From JAJUFS01 sp964599565 (GTDB lineage: Bacteria; Pseudomonadota; Gammaproteobacteria; Natronospirales; JAJUFS01), in the NCBI GenBank assembly GCA_964599565.1, contig CAZRFE010000014.1, forward strand, positions 1 to 40,871: 40,871 nt of DNA, written 5' to 3'. The position numbers and the translations under genes are program-made. The notes beneath the pieces were generated by a model. That model ran no database searches. It saw nothing but the letters and a program-made list of their open reading frames with translations, and was not told where the DNA came from. How positions within the stretch are numbered: the stretch's first letter is position 1; every line of letters starts with the position of its first letter. Positions 18,215-25,302 of the stretch are shown here, piece by piece.

Positions 18215-18694
18215 ATGAATACATCTTCCTCAAGATCGCTTTCGGTCCGGGAACTCGGCGCACTCGGTTCCGCTTCGGCGGTGGCAATCGTCGCATGGCT
18301 TTACTTTCCTTCCGCGTTCATGCTCTCAACCGGCGATGTGCGCGTGTTTTCGCCCGACGCGTGGCAACCGCTCGACAAGTCGATGCTGCTTCGTTTCGCC
18401 GCCGGCACTGCGTTCCTGCTCGCCGTGATCGAACTGGCATACCGCGCGGTCCTCGCACGCTTCATGTGGCGGGAGTTCCGCCTGAAGGCGGATGAACGCG
18501 ACCGCATCGTCGCCATGCGTGCACGCAGCCTTTCCTACCGCGCACTGGTGGCCGGAAGCCTCGCGCTGACGGCGCTTGTCTATGTCAGCGAGCCGCCAGG
18601 ACTGCTTGTTGCGCAATACGTGCTGTTGATGCTGTGCGCAGGGGAGTTCGTGAAGTACGCGGCAACATTCATCCTGTACCGGTCGAGCATCTGA
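18215..18694 (+). CDS. Four-helix membrane protein, DUF2178-like, copy 2
   Basis: A 159-residue paralogue of the preceding protein, sharing RELGALGS near the N-terminus, the KADERDRIVAMRARSLSYRA loop and the VKYAATFILYRSSI end. It carries an insertion after helix 1 (STGDVRVFSPDAWQPLDKS), which should sit outside the membrane and could be the part that differs in what the two copies sense. It starts one base after the preceding stop and has no clear ribosome site, so translation is probably coupled. Its stop overlaps the next start as TGATG. The two copies probably arose by tandem duplication and may form a heteromer; that is inference. Confidence 0.8.
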   Translation: MNTSSSRSLSVRELGALGSASAVAIVAWLYFPSAFMLSTGDVRVFSPDAWQPLDKSMLLRFAAGTAFLLAVIELAYRAVLARFMWREFRLKADERDRIVAMRARSLSYRALVAGSLALTALVYVSEPPGLLVAQYVLLMLCAGEFVKYAATFILYRSSI

Positions 18695-18936
18695 TGGCGG
18701 AAAAGACACGCATACGAAATCGCGTGAGGCAGCTGCGCTTCGAGGCGGATGAGATGACGCAGCAGGATCTTGCAGATCGCATCGGTGTGACGCGCCAGAC
18801 GGTGATCGCGATCGAGAACAACAAGTACTCGCCGTCGCTCGAAGTCGCGTTCCTCATCGCCGAGGTGTTCGACGTGCCGTTCGAGGATGTATTCCAGTTC
18901 GAGCCGAAGAAGACGCGAAAAGACAAAGGCCGCTGA
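18694..18936 (+). CDS. Small XRE-family transcriptional regulator
   Basis: An 80-residue protein that is essentially one Cro/CI-type helix-turn-helix: IRNRVRQLRFEADEMTQQDLADRIGVTRQTVIAIENNKYSPSLE... with the second and third helices at TQQDLADRIGVTRQTVIAIE. The stretch NKYSPSLEVAFLIAEVFDVPFEDVFQF is characteristic of the stand-alone YgzD/YozG-like group. Translation starts at the ATG overlapping the preceding stop (TGATG). Such regulators commonly bind DNA as dimers and are encoded with small membrane proteins. Autoregulation through the palindrome at 17718-17754 is proposed. The stop codon lies in the loop of the following terminator. Confidence 0.9.
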   Translation: MAEKTRIRNRVRQLRFEADEMTQQDLADRIGVTRQTVIAIENNKYSPSLEVAFLIAEVFDVPFEDVFQFEPKKTRKDKGR

Positions 18937-18949
18937 AAGCGGCCTTTGT
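18923..18949. terminator. Bidirectional terminator between XRE operon and NHL lipoprotein
   Basis: ACAAAGGCCGC-TGAAA-GCGGCCTTTGT, an 11-bp perfect stem. The TGA in the loop is the XRE stop codon, so the left arm is coding. T-rich flanks are present on both strands, fitting termination of both convergent genes. Confidence 0.85.
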
Positions 18950-18971
18950 GTTCCTGGAGCGGAAGGAAGAC

Positions 18972-20345
18972 TTACTGCGCTTCGAACACCACCACGCGCG
19001 AGTTCTCCCACTCGGTGACGAACAGCTTGTCGTCGGTGACGACACTGACGCCGACCGGCCTGCGGAGTCCCTTCTCGTTCGGCGTTTCCTCACCCGCATT
19101 CATGGCGTTGCTCGTGAAGTCCGGCTGGCCGAGCACGACATCCGCCGGCGCGAACGTTTCCGTCGGAATCGCGTTCCAGATGAGTACGCGATGGTTGTCC
19201 ATGTCCGCGACATACAGCTTGCCGTCGTGCACGTCGATGTCGCGCGGATAGCTCAGCGTACGCGCCGTGGGCGTCGCGTCCGATTCGCCGTCCTGGTTGT
19301 CATCGTTCGGCACGATGTGCTGGATGTCCGCCTGGCCGAGAATCACGTCCGGCGCCTGGAAGTTCTCCGTCGGGAACGTGTTGTAGATCAGGATGCGATG
19401 ATGCTCGGAATCCGCCACGATCAGCCGCTCGCCGTCGCTCCACAGTGCGGCGGGATGACGGAAGTTTTCCGGATCCGCATACGAGCAGTTCTCGAAGCCG
19501 AGCTGTCCCAGCACGAAATCCGCCGGTGCACCGCTTTCCGTCGGCATCGCATTCCACACCAGCACGCGGTTGTTTCCTGCATCCGCCACCAGCAGCTTGC
19601 CATCCGGCGTCAGGAAATGTGCATGCGGGTGAATCAGCGTGTCCTGATCGCACGCGCCGCTGTACTCGTCGAGCGATTCCTGTCCGATCACGAGCACAGG
19701 ATCAACGCCGCCTGCGGTTGGAATGCCATCGTAGACCGTGACGCGGTTGAGATCGGTGTCAGTGATCATCAGGTGTCCGCCGGTCGTCGTCACGGATTCC
19801 GGCGAGAACATGCCGCCTGGTCCCATCGTTCGCTGCCGCGTCACGAAATCCGGCTGACCGAGAACGAAATCCGCAGGTTGGTTCGTCGTGGATGGAATGC
19901 CGAGATAACCAAGCACGCGTGCGTTGTCCGAATCGGCGATGAACATTGCATCGCTCTCGGAGGAATACACGCCGCCGAGCGGCATGTTCAGCGTGTTTGC
20001 GTCCGCGGTTTCGCCACCCTGGTTCGGATCGCCGACGGCGAAGTCTGCCTGGCCGAGCACATAGCTTGCCGCCTGGAAGTTCGTGAACGTGATGCCGTCG
20101 TCGGTATCATCGCCGCCGTCGTCACCGCCGTTGTCGTCGCCGTCATCACCACCGTTGTCGTCGCCGCCGTCGTCACCGCCGTCGTCGCCACCATTGTCGT
20201 CACCGCTGGTCGGCGGGGGCGGCGTGTTGTCGCCACCACCACCGCCTCCACTGCTGCCGCCGCATGCCGTGAGGAATGTCACCACTATTCCTGCGAGGAC
20301 CAGCCATTTGCCGCCGCGCAGCAGACCATCAATAAACTGTTTCAT
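18972..20345 (-). CDS. NHL-repeat (beta-propeller) lipoprotein with Asp/Gly-rich linker
   Basis: A 457-residue lipoprotein: signal peptide with LTAC, Cys28, then GGSSGGGGGG, a PPPP turn and about 45 residues of D/G/N repeats (GGDDGGDD type). From ~88 on there are about six blade-like repeats of the form YVLGQADF...N...L..P.GV......MFIADSDNARVLGY (also LLVADAGNNRVLVWNAMP, LIVADSEHHRILIYNTFP, LYVADMDNHRVLIWNAIP). These are NHL repeats, which build beta-propellers for binding proteins or glycans, here probably on the cell surface or in the periplasm. The acidic linker could bind calcium or simply act as a flexible stalk. The gene stands alone, terminated by the shared hairpin. Ligand unknown. 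Confidence 0.87.
   Translation of the reverse strand: MKQFIDGLLRGGKWLVLAGIVVTFLTACGGSSGGGGGGDNTPPPPTSGDDNGGDDGGDDGGDDNGGDDGDDNGGDDGGDDTDDGITFTNFQAASYVLGQADFAVGDPNQGGETADANTLNMPLGGVYSSESDAMFIADSDNARVLGYLGIPSTTNQPADFVLGQPDFVTRQRTMGPGGMFSPESVTTTGGHLMITDTDLNRVTVYDGIPTAGGVDPVLVIGQESLDEYSGACDQDTLIHPHAHFLTPDGKLLVADAGNNRVLVWNAMPTESGAPADFVLGQLGFENCSYADPENFRHPAALWSDGERLIVADSEHHRILIYNTFPTENFQAPDVILGQADIQHIVPNDDNQDGESDATPTARTLSYPRDIDVHDGKLYVADMDNHRVLIWNAIPTETFAPADVVLGQPDFTSNAMNAGEETPNEKGLRRPVGVSVVTDDKLFVTEWENSRVVVFEAQ
20104..20206. repeat. Imperfect tandem repeat encoding Asp/Gly/Asn linker
   Basis: Short units built from GTCGTC, ACCGCC and CCGTTG alternate for about 100 bp inside the NHL lipoprotein gene. 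On the coding strand they spell (GGDD) and (NGGDD). Such tracts expand and contract by slippage, so linker length may vary between strains, and assembly errors are possible here. Confidence 0.7.
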
Positions 20346-20725
20346 CTTTGCTCTCTCGTCTCTGTAGCCTCCGAGTACGAGAAAGGCTAACGCTCAACTG
20401 CCAAGGAGATAATCCGCTCAATGCCCTGAGTGCACATACCTGCAAAACGCCCATTGGCGTTTGCATATTGCATTTTACGGAACCGGAATATGTGACGTGA
20501 GCAATACGTGAAGACAGCCGAGGAAGGCGGATTCAAATGCGCATACGCTGTGCATTCACGTCATGGAGGTGTTGATGCAAAAGCCAGGCAGGGTGATTCT
20601 GTCCGCCACGTCCTGATCGCGCACGCAGCACATTCATGTATATGCCACCTGCTTCTGCTCGATGGCGCGGACATCGCGTGCTGATGCGCATTGTCTTTCA
20701 TTCATGCACATCGTTTCATCCACGA
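20346..20725. other. Non-coding stretch upstream of the NHL lipoprotein gene
   Basis: No convincing gene was found on either strand in these 380 bases. A hairpin GCAAAACGCC-CATT-GGCGTTTGC (20442-20464, one bulged A) is present and could be a terminator of the cupin gene or a leader structure of the lipoprotein gene; neither strand has a clean T run directly after it. No confident promoter was recognised. Base composition is less GC-rich than the flanking genes. Confidence 0.5.
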
Positions 20726-21115
20726 TTACACCGGACGATTCTCTGTCCCTTCGCCCGGCGTGATGAACAGCATCTCGGTCGGCGCGTTCGGGCGCGCGGT
20801 GTGCCACGTATTCCTCGGAATGATCACGTAGCTGCCCGGCTCGGAGAGGTGCACCGTGATTTCCCCTTCCTCCGTATCAAGCAACAGCAGCGTATCGCCC
20901 GACAGCAGGTACACGATCTCGTCACCGGCCGGATGGCGCTCCCATGTCGGCCACGCCGCATCGAACCGGTACCGCGAAAGAAGCCAGCGTGAACGGAAGC
21001 CGTCGAAATCCCGGTCCAGGTTTGCGTAGATCTCCGGCGTGACCGTCACGGGAACCGCGGAGAGGTCCGGCTGAAGAACCGTGAATGCCGAATCGATGCG
21101 ATGGATGTGTTTCAT
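20726..21115 (-). CDS. Cupin-domain protein
   Basis: A 129-residue single cupin. The start at MKHIHRIDSA has AAGGAAA about 8 bases upstream; the frame is open for 43 more codons but not protein-like. The first cupin motif is seen as ERHPAGDEIVYLLSGD near residues 70-86 (His and Glu as metal ligands), and the second as PGSYVIIPRNTWHTA near 104-118 (last His ligand). It resembles the small cupins that follow ChrR-like and dioxygenase folds but has no partner gene. Cytoplasmic, metal-binding probable; substrate unknown. It is monocistronic. Confidence 0.82.
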   Translation of the reverse strand: MKHIHRIDSAFTVLQPDLSAVPVTVTPEIYANLDRDFDGFRSRWLLSRYRFDAAWPTWERHPAGDEIVYLLSGDTLLLLDTEEGEITVHLSEPGSYVIIPRNTWHTARPNAPTEMLFITPGEGTENRPV

Positions 21116-21353
21116 CTCGTTTCCTTTTTCCATGTGCAGGCAGTCGATGACGGACAATGGTACGTGCAGTGTGCGATGCACGACAAAGAGTCCGCTGCAA
21201 CGTTCCTGCATTTTTACAGAATGATGGGGAACGCCTGCAGTCATTGCTTGAAGTCGTCCCGTTCAGCCCAAGCTGTACAGGTACCACGCAGGCGCGACCG
21301 TTGCGCCGCCGCCTGTTTCCGTCGAACACGTTCAACTGCCAGGAGGGAATGCC

Positions 21354-21803
21354 ATGCGCATCCAGGACATCATGACGGCCGATCCGGCCTGCTGCACACC
21401 GGACATGCGGATACAGGACGTCGCGCGTCTCATGCTCGACAACGACTGCGGCGAGATCCCGGTGGTCGACGATTTCGAAACGCGCCGGCTCGTCGGTGTC
21501 GTCACCGATCGCGACATCGCGGTGCGCGCGGTTGCCGAGGGCCGCAGCCCCACCGACACGAAAGTATCGGACGTCATGTCGAGCTCTGTGGTCACGGCAA
21601 GACTCGACAGCAGCGCGGACGAGGCATGCGAACTCATGGAAGAAAACCAGGTTCGCAGAATTCCTGTCGTTGATCGCGAAGGCCGCTGCTGCGGCATCGT
21701 CTCCCAGGCGGATATCGCACTGAGAAGCGGCGAGAAGGCCGCGGGTGAAGTGGTGCGCGATGTGTCACGCAAGAGCCAGGCATCCGCATCGCCGCGCGTG
21801 TGA
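21354..21803 (+). CDS. CBS-domain pair protein
   Basis: A 149-residue stand-alone CBS pair. The first CBS runs from MRIQDIMTADPACC to VTDRDIAVRAVAEG (residues 1-63), the second from KVSDVMSSSVVTAR to IVSQADIAL (70-124), each with the closing (T/S)xxDI motif that binds the ribose of adenosine ligands. A basic, Ser-rich tail follows. GGAGGG precedes the ATG by about 7 bases. Such proteins usually sense AMP/ATP or SAM and regulate a partner; the partner is not indicated here. The gene is alone and ends at a strong hairpin. Confidence 0.9.
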   Translation: MRIQDIMTADPACCTPDMRIQDVARLMLDNDCGEIPVVDDFETRRLVGVVTDRDIAVRAVAEGRSPTDTKVSDVMSSSVVTARLDSSADEACELMEENQVRRIPVVDREGRCCGIVSQADIALRSGEKAAGEVVRDVSRKSQASASPRV

Positions 21804-21818
21804 CCCGGCGGAATGAAC

Positions 21819-21843
21819 GGGAGGCGGACCTTGTCCGCCTCCC
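21819..21843. terminator. Hairpin between convergent CBS and lipoprotein genes
   Basis: GGGAGGCGGA-CCTTG-TCCGCCTCCC, a 10-bp perfect stem 15 bp after the CBS stop and 20 bp past the lipoprotein stop. There is no T run on either side, so termination strength is uncertain. Confidence 0.6.
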
Positions 21844-21863
21844 CGACTTCCGGTGCGTGCCGT

Positions 21864-22310
21864 TCAATCCCTTTCTTCGACAAGCTCGATGACGAACGGT
21901 TGCCAGTTCGCGTAACGCGATTCTTCGATTCGCGCGCCGAACGCGTAGCGCTTGCCCGGTTCGAGTTCTACCGCAAGCGCCCTTTCATCGACATTTGCAG
22001 CGCTCTGGCTCGGCTTCGGAATCCTGCGGCTCGCGCCGGATTCATAGGCATGGAGTGATGCCACGTCCAGCTTGAATGCGAGCGTGTGCTGCCCGGCGGG
22101 AACACTGAAATTCCGCCGGTTGCCCGGCACGACAGGCTCTCCGTCGATCCGAACAAGGTGAGCCCGGTACGCGGTGCTGGTGATGTCGCCTTGCTCAAGT
22201 ACATGGAGCGTTGCCTGGGCGGCATCGCCATCTGCGCCTCCGCCCGTCGTCGAACAGGCGAACAGCAGGCTGGCGAACGCAGGCAGAAGCAACGTTCTTG
22301 CGCGGTTCAT
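21864..22310 (-). CDS. Small lipoprotein, unknown function
   Basis: A 148-residue lipoprotein. The start at MNRARTLLLP is fixed by a perfect AGGAGG six bases upstream. The lipobox is LLFAC with Cys19, followed by STTGGGADGD. The rest forms a small beta-rich domain: AQATLHVLEQ, YRAHLVRIDGEPV, FSVPAGQHTLAFKLD, and LAVELEPGKRYAFGARIEE. The V-P-x-G-x-H-x-L and L-x-P-G-x-x-Y-x-x-x-A signatures recall PEGA-like or carboxypeptidase-regulatory beta-sandwich domains. No enzymatic residues are obvious. It is convergent with the CBS gene. Function unknown. Confidence 0.75.
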   Translation of the reverse strand: MNRARTLLLPAFASLLFACSTTGGGADGDAAQATLHVLEQGDITSTAYRAHLVRIDGEPVVPGNRRNFSVPAGQHTLAFKLDVASLHAYESGASRRIPKPSQSAANVDERALAVELEPGKRYAFGARIEESRYANWQPFVIELVEERD

Positions 22311-22560
22311 GAAACACCTCCTCGACTGCAACGCGCAGTCTATCCAGGTCAATTCTTCATCAGGACGACGGCGTGTGAGCGATTCTTGCCGTCAGGGAAA
22401 CCTTTTCGTGCGGAGAAACCGCGATTTCGACGGACCAATTGGCTAAACCTTGACCAATGTCGAAAAAATTTGCCTGAAACCAGTTCCGATTTTGTTGTAA
22501 CTGTCCCATAATCAATGTCTCAATGGTCCAAACATCCCATCCCAAAACAGGATAGGCAAC

Positions 22561-22860
22561 GTGATCGACAAATCAGATGTTCCAGACGGCCTGTACCGTC
22601 TCGTGAAGTGGCGGGAAGACGGAAACCCGGCATTTCCGAGCACCGACACGGTGGTCGAGGTGCGTGACGGTCGCGTGATCAACCTTTCCACTGGCCGCAG
22701 CTGGCCATTGTCCGCCATCGGCATGGAGCGTTCGCTCTATGGACCGCTGAAAGGACCGTACGACGGACGGCGGCTGAAGGACTTGCGGCGCATCGATCTC
22801 GACAGGCCCGCGCACAACATGCACGGCTTCACCATGGCATCGTTCCCGCAGACGGGATGA
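22561..22860 (+). CDS. Hypothetical protein, GTG start
   Basis: A 99-residue protein starting with GTG; AGG lies 4-5 bases upstream and GGATAGG is near. It reads MIDKSDVPDGLYRLVKWREDG, then VVEVRDGRVINLSTGRSWPLSAIG and ERSLYGPLKGPYDGRRLKDL. Codons prefer G/C in third position like the neighbours, which supports a real gene. No known family is recognised; it looks like a small cytoplasmic beta-rich protein without signal peptide. Its stop abuts that of the convergent DUF1232 gene with no base between. The 250 bp upstream is AT-richer than surroundings and holds CATAAT 66 bp before the start. Confidence 0.55.
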   Translation: MIDKSDVPDGLYRLVKWREDGNPAFPSTDTVVEVRDGRVINLSTGRSWPLSAIGMERSLYGPLKGPYDGRRLKDLRRIDLDRPAHNMHGFTMASFPQTG

Positions 22861-23234
22861 TCACGCGCCCTGCCCGCTCGCGAAGAACAGCCACAGGACC
22901 AGCGCAACGACGATCGCCCATACGCTCACGATGACGAGCACGGCTGTCCGGCGGCTGCCGGTGTGCGCCTGGGCCTGGCATGCCTGCCAGATGTCGCCGG
23001 GAATCAGCCGGATCGCAAGCCACAGGCCGAGCGAAACCAGCACCACGTCATCCAGCCCAGCACGGGAATGAAATCGGGAACGAGATCGATCGGGCTCAGC
23101 GCGTAGGCAATGACCAGCCCGATCACGACCTTCGCAATCACGGGAACGTCGGGCCGCCGCACGGCAAGATACAACGCATGAACGTTGCGCCGGATCGAGC
23201 GCGTACGGTTGCCGAACGGCCCGATCCGTTTCAT
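22861..23234 (-). pseudogene. DUF1232 (YkvA-type) membrane protein, frameshifted
   Basis: The first frame from the ATG at 23234 gives VRRPDVPVIAKVVIGLVIAY and ALSPIDLVPDFIPVLG, the DUF1232 signature, then turns to nonsense. The continuation (DDVVLVSLGLWLAIRLIPGD, and a C-terminal helix VIVSVWAIVVALVLWLFFA) is in another frame ending at 22861. One base missing near 23050 would restore PVLG-LDDVVLVSLGLWLAIRLIP, exactly the family pattern. The joined protein would be about 124 residues with two or three membrane helices. Either the gene is broken or the assembly has a one-base error; the draft nature of this sequence makes the latter realistic. Its start overlaps the upstream membrane-protein stop (ATGA). 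Confidence 0.75.
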
Positions 23235-23782
23235 GGCGCCGCGCCGCTGACCTCGCGTCGCACGGCGCTCAACGCCATGAACGCGAACAGCGCCTGCACG
23301 ATCGCACCGTACCAGCCCGCCACCATGAAGCCTTCATCCGGCGCGAGTCCAAACGCGAGCCCCGAGAACGTCAGCAGCAGGCCGAGCGCACCGAACTGCC
23401 ACATGCCGAAGAGAAACATGAACGGCAGGAAATGCGCGCCGAGCGCGACCATGAACGCGGGATACAGCCAGTCGGCACGCAGCAGGAACGTCGCAACGAT
23501 AAGCGGCAGCAGCATCGGCAGGAGAAACGCGAGCTGCAAGGTGAGCGGATTGAGAGGATTGTCCGCGCTCAGCGAAGGATCGCGTCCGAGCAGGCGCACG
23601 AAACCTTCAAGGCTGAAGAAGATGAACGCGCCGCCAAGCACGAGTGTCCACATCGCCGCCTGCCATGAAACCCAGGTACCGAGCACGGCGGACAGCAGCC
23701 ATACGCATGCGGAAATCAGCAGGCCCGGAAAGCCGCCCGAGTAGACCCTGCGTACGTCGCGTTGCGCCGCGCCGATGTCCAT
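23231..23782 (-). CDS. Multi-pass membrane protein, unknown
   Basis: A 183-residue integral membrane protein starting at MDIGAAQRDVRRVYSGGFPG, seven bases after the metallo-hydrolase stop. Hydrophobic helices are visible near residues 20-40 (LLISACVWLLSAVLGTWVSW), 44-65, 83-104 (LAFLLPMLLPLIVATFLL), 108-128, 130-148 and 158-178. The N-terminal pattern R-x-x-x-x-GG-x-P-G-x-L-x-S-x-x-W recalls small uncharacterised membrane families such as DUF7010, but this was not verified. It is in an apparent operon with the upstream metallo-beta-lactamase-fold gene and the downstream DUF1232 gene. Function unknown. Confidence 0.75.
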   Translation of the reverse strand: MDIGAAQRDVRRVYSGGFPGLLISACVWLLSAVLGTWVSWQAAMWTLVLGGAFIFFSLEGFVRLLGRDPSLSADNPLNPLTLQLAFLLPMLLPLIVATFLLRADWLYPAFMVALGAHFLPFMFLFGMWQFGALGLLLTFSGLAFGLAPDEGFMVAGWYGAIVQALFAFMALSAVRREVSGAAP

Positions 23783-23789
23783 TGCGCCG

Positions 23790-24728
23790 TCAGTGACCCC
23801 CGTGCGCGTGCGACTTGTGGCCGGCGTGGAGATCCGCGTTGAGACTGCGGTAGATCGCTTCGATGAAGGCATCGCCGCTGATGAACTGCCAGTCCCAGCG
23901 CGCATCGTGATCCTTCGACAGGCGCAGCGACTTCACTTCCTCGAGCGACCTGCCCGCCTCCAGCTGCCCGGCGACCGCATCACGCAGTGTTGTCAGCATG
24001 TTCAGGTATTCGCGCAGGCCTTCGGCATCGGAGAGCGCGCCGTGTCCCGGCACCACGACGGTGTCTTCATCCGCATCGTGCAGCACGCTTTCAACAGCAT
24101 CGATCACGCCGTCGATGGAACCGCCGTTGTCGATATCGATGAACGGATAGCCGAGCTGGAAGTAGATGTCGCCCATGTGCACGACATTGTCCTCGCGGAA
24201 CCACACCACGCTGTCGCCGTCGGTGTGCGCGTGCGGATAGTGTCGCGTCAGCAGCGTGCGGCCGTTGACGTGAAAGGTCACATGGTCGTTGAACGTGACG
24301 ACCGGCAGCGCGTGTGCAGGATTCTCGCCGCCGCGCTCGAGAAACTGCGCACGGAATTCCTCGGTCTGCATGCGCGCGCGCACGTTGTCGTGCGCGACGA
24401 CGACCGCGCCGGCGTTGCCGAAGTTCTCGTTGCCGCCGGTGTGATCGCCGTGAAAATGCGTATTCAGCACGAACCGCACCGGCTTGCCGGCGCCGTTCGG
24501 CAGCGTATCGAGCTTCGCGCGGATCTTCGCGGTCAGCGGCGCGAACTGGTCATCGATGAGAAAGATGCCGTCATCGCCGATGACGACGCCGATGTTCCCG
24601 CCCTGCTCGCCGAGAACATGAATGCCGTCGACGACCGGCGTTGCCGTGATTTCACCCCATCCTTCGGCGGCCATCGACAGCGGCGCGATGAGAAACAGCG
24701 AAGCGACTGCATAACGGACCATGCTCAT
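23790..24728 (-). CDS. Exported metallo-beta-lactamase-fold hydrolase
   Basis: A 312-residue protein with a cleavable signal peptide (to SMA-AE near residue 21). Zinc ligands are THFHGDHTGGN near 90-100, HAHTDGD near 166-172 and VVPGHG near 224. The arrangement resembles subclass B3-like and quinoprotein-associated MBL-fold hydrolases in the periplasm. AAGGAG lies six bases before the first ATG. The C-terminus is histidine-rich (HAGHKSHAHGGH), a possible metal-delivery tail. The substrate is unknown: beta-lactam, lactone or other ester cleavage are all possible for this fold. It is followed by two membrane protein genes at very short spacing. Confidence 0.87.
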   Translation of the reverse strand: MSMVRYAVASLFLIAPLSMAAEGWGEITATPVVDGIHVLGEQGGNIGVVIGDDGIFLIDDQFAPLTAKIRAKLDTLPNGAGKPVRFVLNTHFHGDHTGGNENFGNAGAVVVAHDNVRARMQTEEFRAQFLERGGENPAHALPVVTFNDHVTFHVNGRTLLTRHYPHAHTDGDSVVWFREDNVVHMGDIYFQLGYPFIDIDNGGSIDGVIDAVESVLHDADEDTVVVPGHGALSDAEGLREYLNMLTTLRDAVAGQLEAGRSLEEVKSLRLSKDHDARWDWQFISGDAFIEAIYRSLNADLHAGHKSHAHGGH

Positions 24729-24756
24729 GAACGGCTCCTTGTGCCGCTGAACGTAC

Positions 24757-25257
24757 TCAGCGGATTGCGGCGAGAAAATACGGTATGTCCATCACGGGTG
24801 CTTCCAGCCCGCACTGCGTGAGCGCGGTGGACACCTGGCCGCGATGGTGTGTCGCGTGATTGAAGATGTGCGAAAGCAATGGCGCAAGCGGCCGCGTCGA
24901 TGCCTCGCCCTGGGAGCTGACATAACGCACATCGGCGTCGAAGCGGGTTTCGTCAAGCGCATCGACAAAGGCAATGAGCACGTCGCACTGCGCGAAGATC
25001 GCATCGCGCAGCGCGGTGCGATCGCTTTCCAGTTCTTCCGCGAGATTCACCCTGCCCGTGCGAATGCCTTCAAGCCGTGCCTGCCAGAGCCGGTCCACGA
25101 GCAGCAGGTGGTTCAGCGAGCCATGAACGCTGCCGAAGAACAGTCCCCTGTCGGCGAAATAATCCGCATCGCCAAGTTCGTCGATCCGCTCGTAAAGACG
25201 GCCGTATGCCCAGCGGTGATAGCGCGCCAGCAGGGAGAAATGCTTCTTGCCGTTCAT
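24757..25257 (-). CDS. DinB-family protein
   Basis: A 166-residue four-helix-bundle protein of the DinB/YfiT superfamily. The start at MNGKKHFSLL is preceded by AGGAAG at 8 bases; an in-frame ATG eight codons earlier is possible. The likely metal-binding histidines are in SLNHLLLVDRLW near residue 50 and HIFNHATHHRGQVSTAL near 130-146, the characteristic HxxxHRGQ block. Family members are often thiol-dependent transferases, and many are stress-induced. The substrate cannot be inferred. It lies between the asparaginase and the metallo-hydrolase genes on the same strand with gaps of 45 and 28 bp, so it may be in one transcript with them. Confidence 0.88.
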   Translation of the reverse strand: MNGKKHFSLLARYHRWAYGRLYERIDELGDADYFADRGLFFGSVHGSLNHLLLVDRLWQARLEGIRTGRVNLAEELESDRTALRDAIFAQCDVLIAFVDALDETRFDADVRYVSSQGEASTRPLAPLLSHIFNHATHHRGQVSTALTQCGLEAPVMDIPYFLAAIR

Positions 25258-25302
25258 CGTCGTTCTTCCTGGTACGGACAACGTGCGCTCCAGCGGGCGC
25301 GC

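Noticed and set aside
20104..20206. Repeated short units as a possible CRISPR array
   Set aside because: Units are 3-15 bp without unique spacers, are in frame in a lipoprotein gene and encode Asp/Gly repeats.
18948..20390. A 480-codon plus-strand frame
   Set aside because: Antisense of the NHL lipoprotein gene, with low-complexity valine runs opposite the Asp/Gly repeat.
22425..22465. TTTCGAC and GTCGAAA inverted repeat
   Set aside because: Seven-bp arms 27 bp apart are not convincing as operator or hairpin; noted only as part of the region upstream of 22561.
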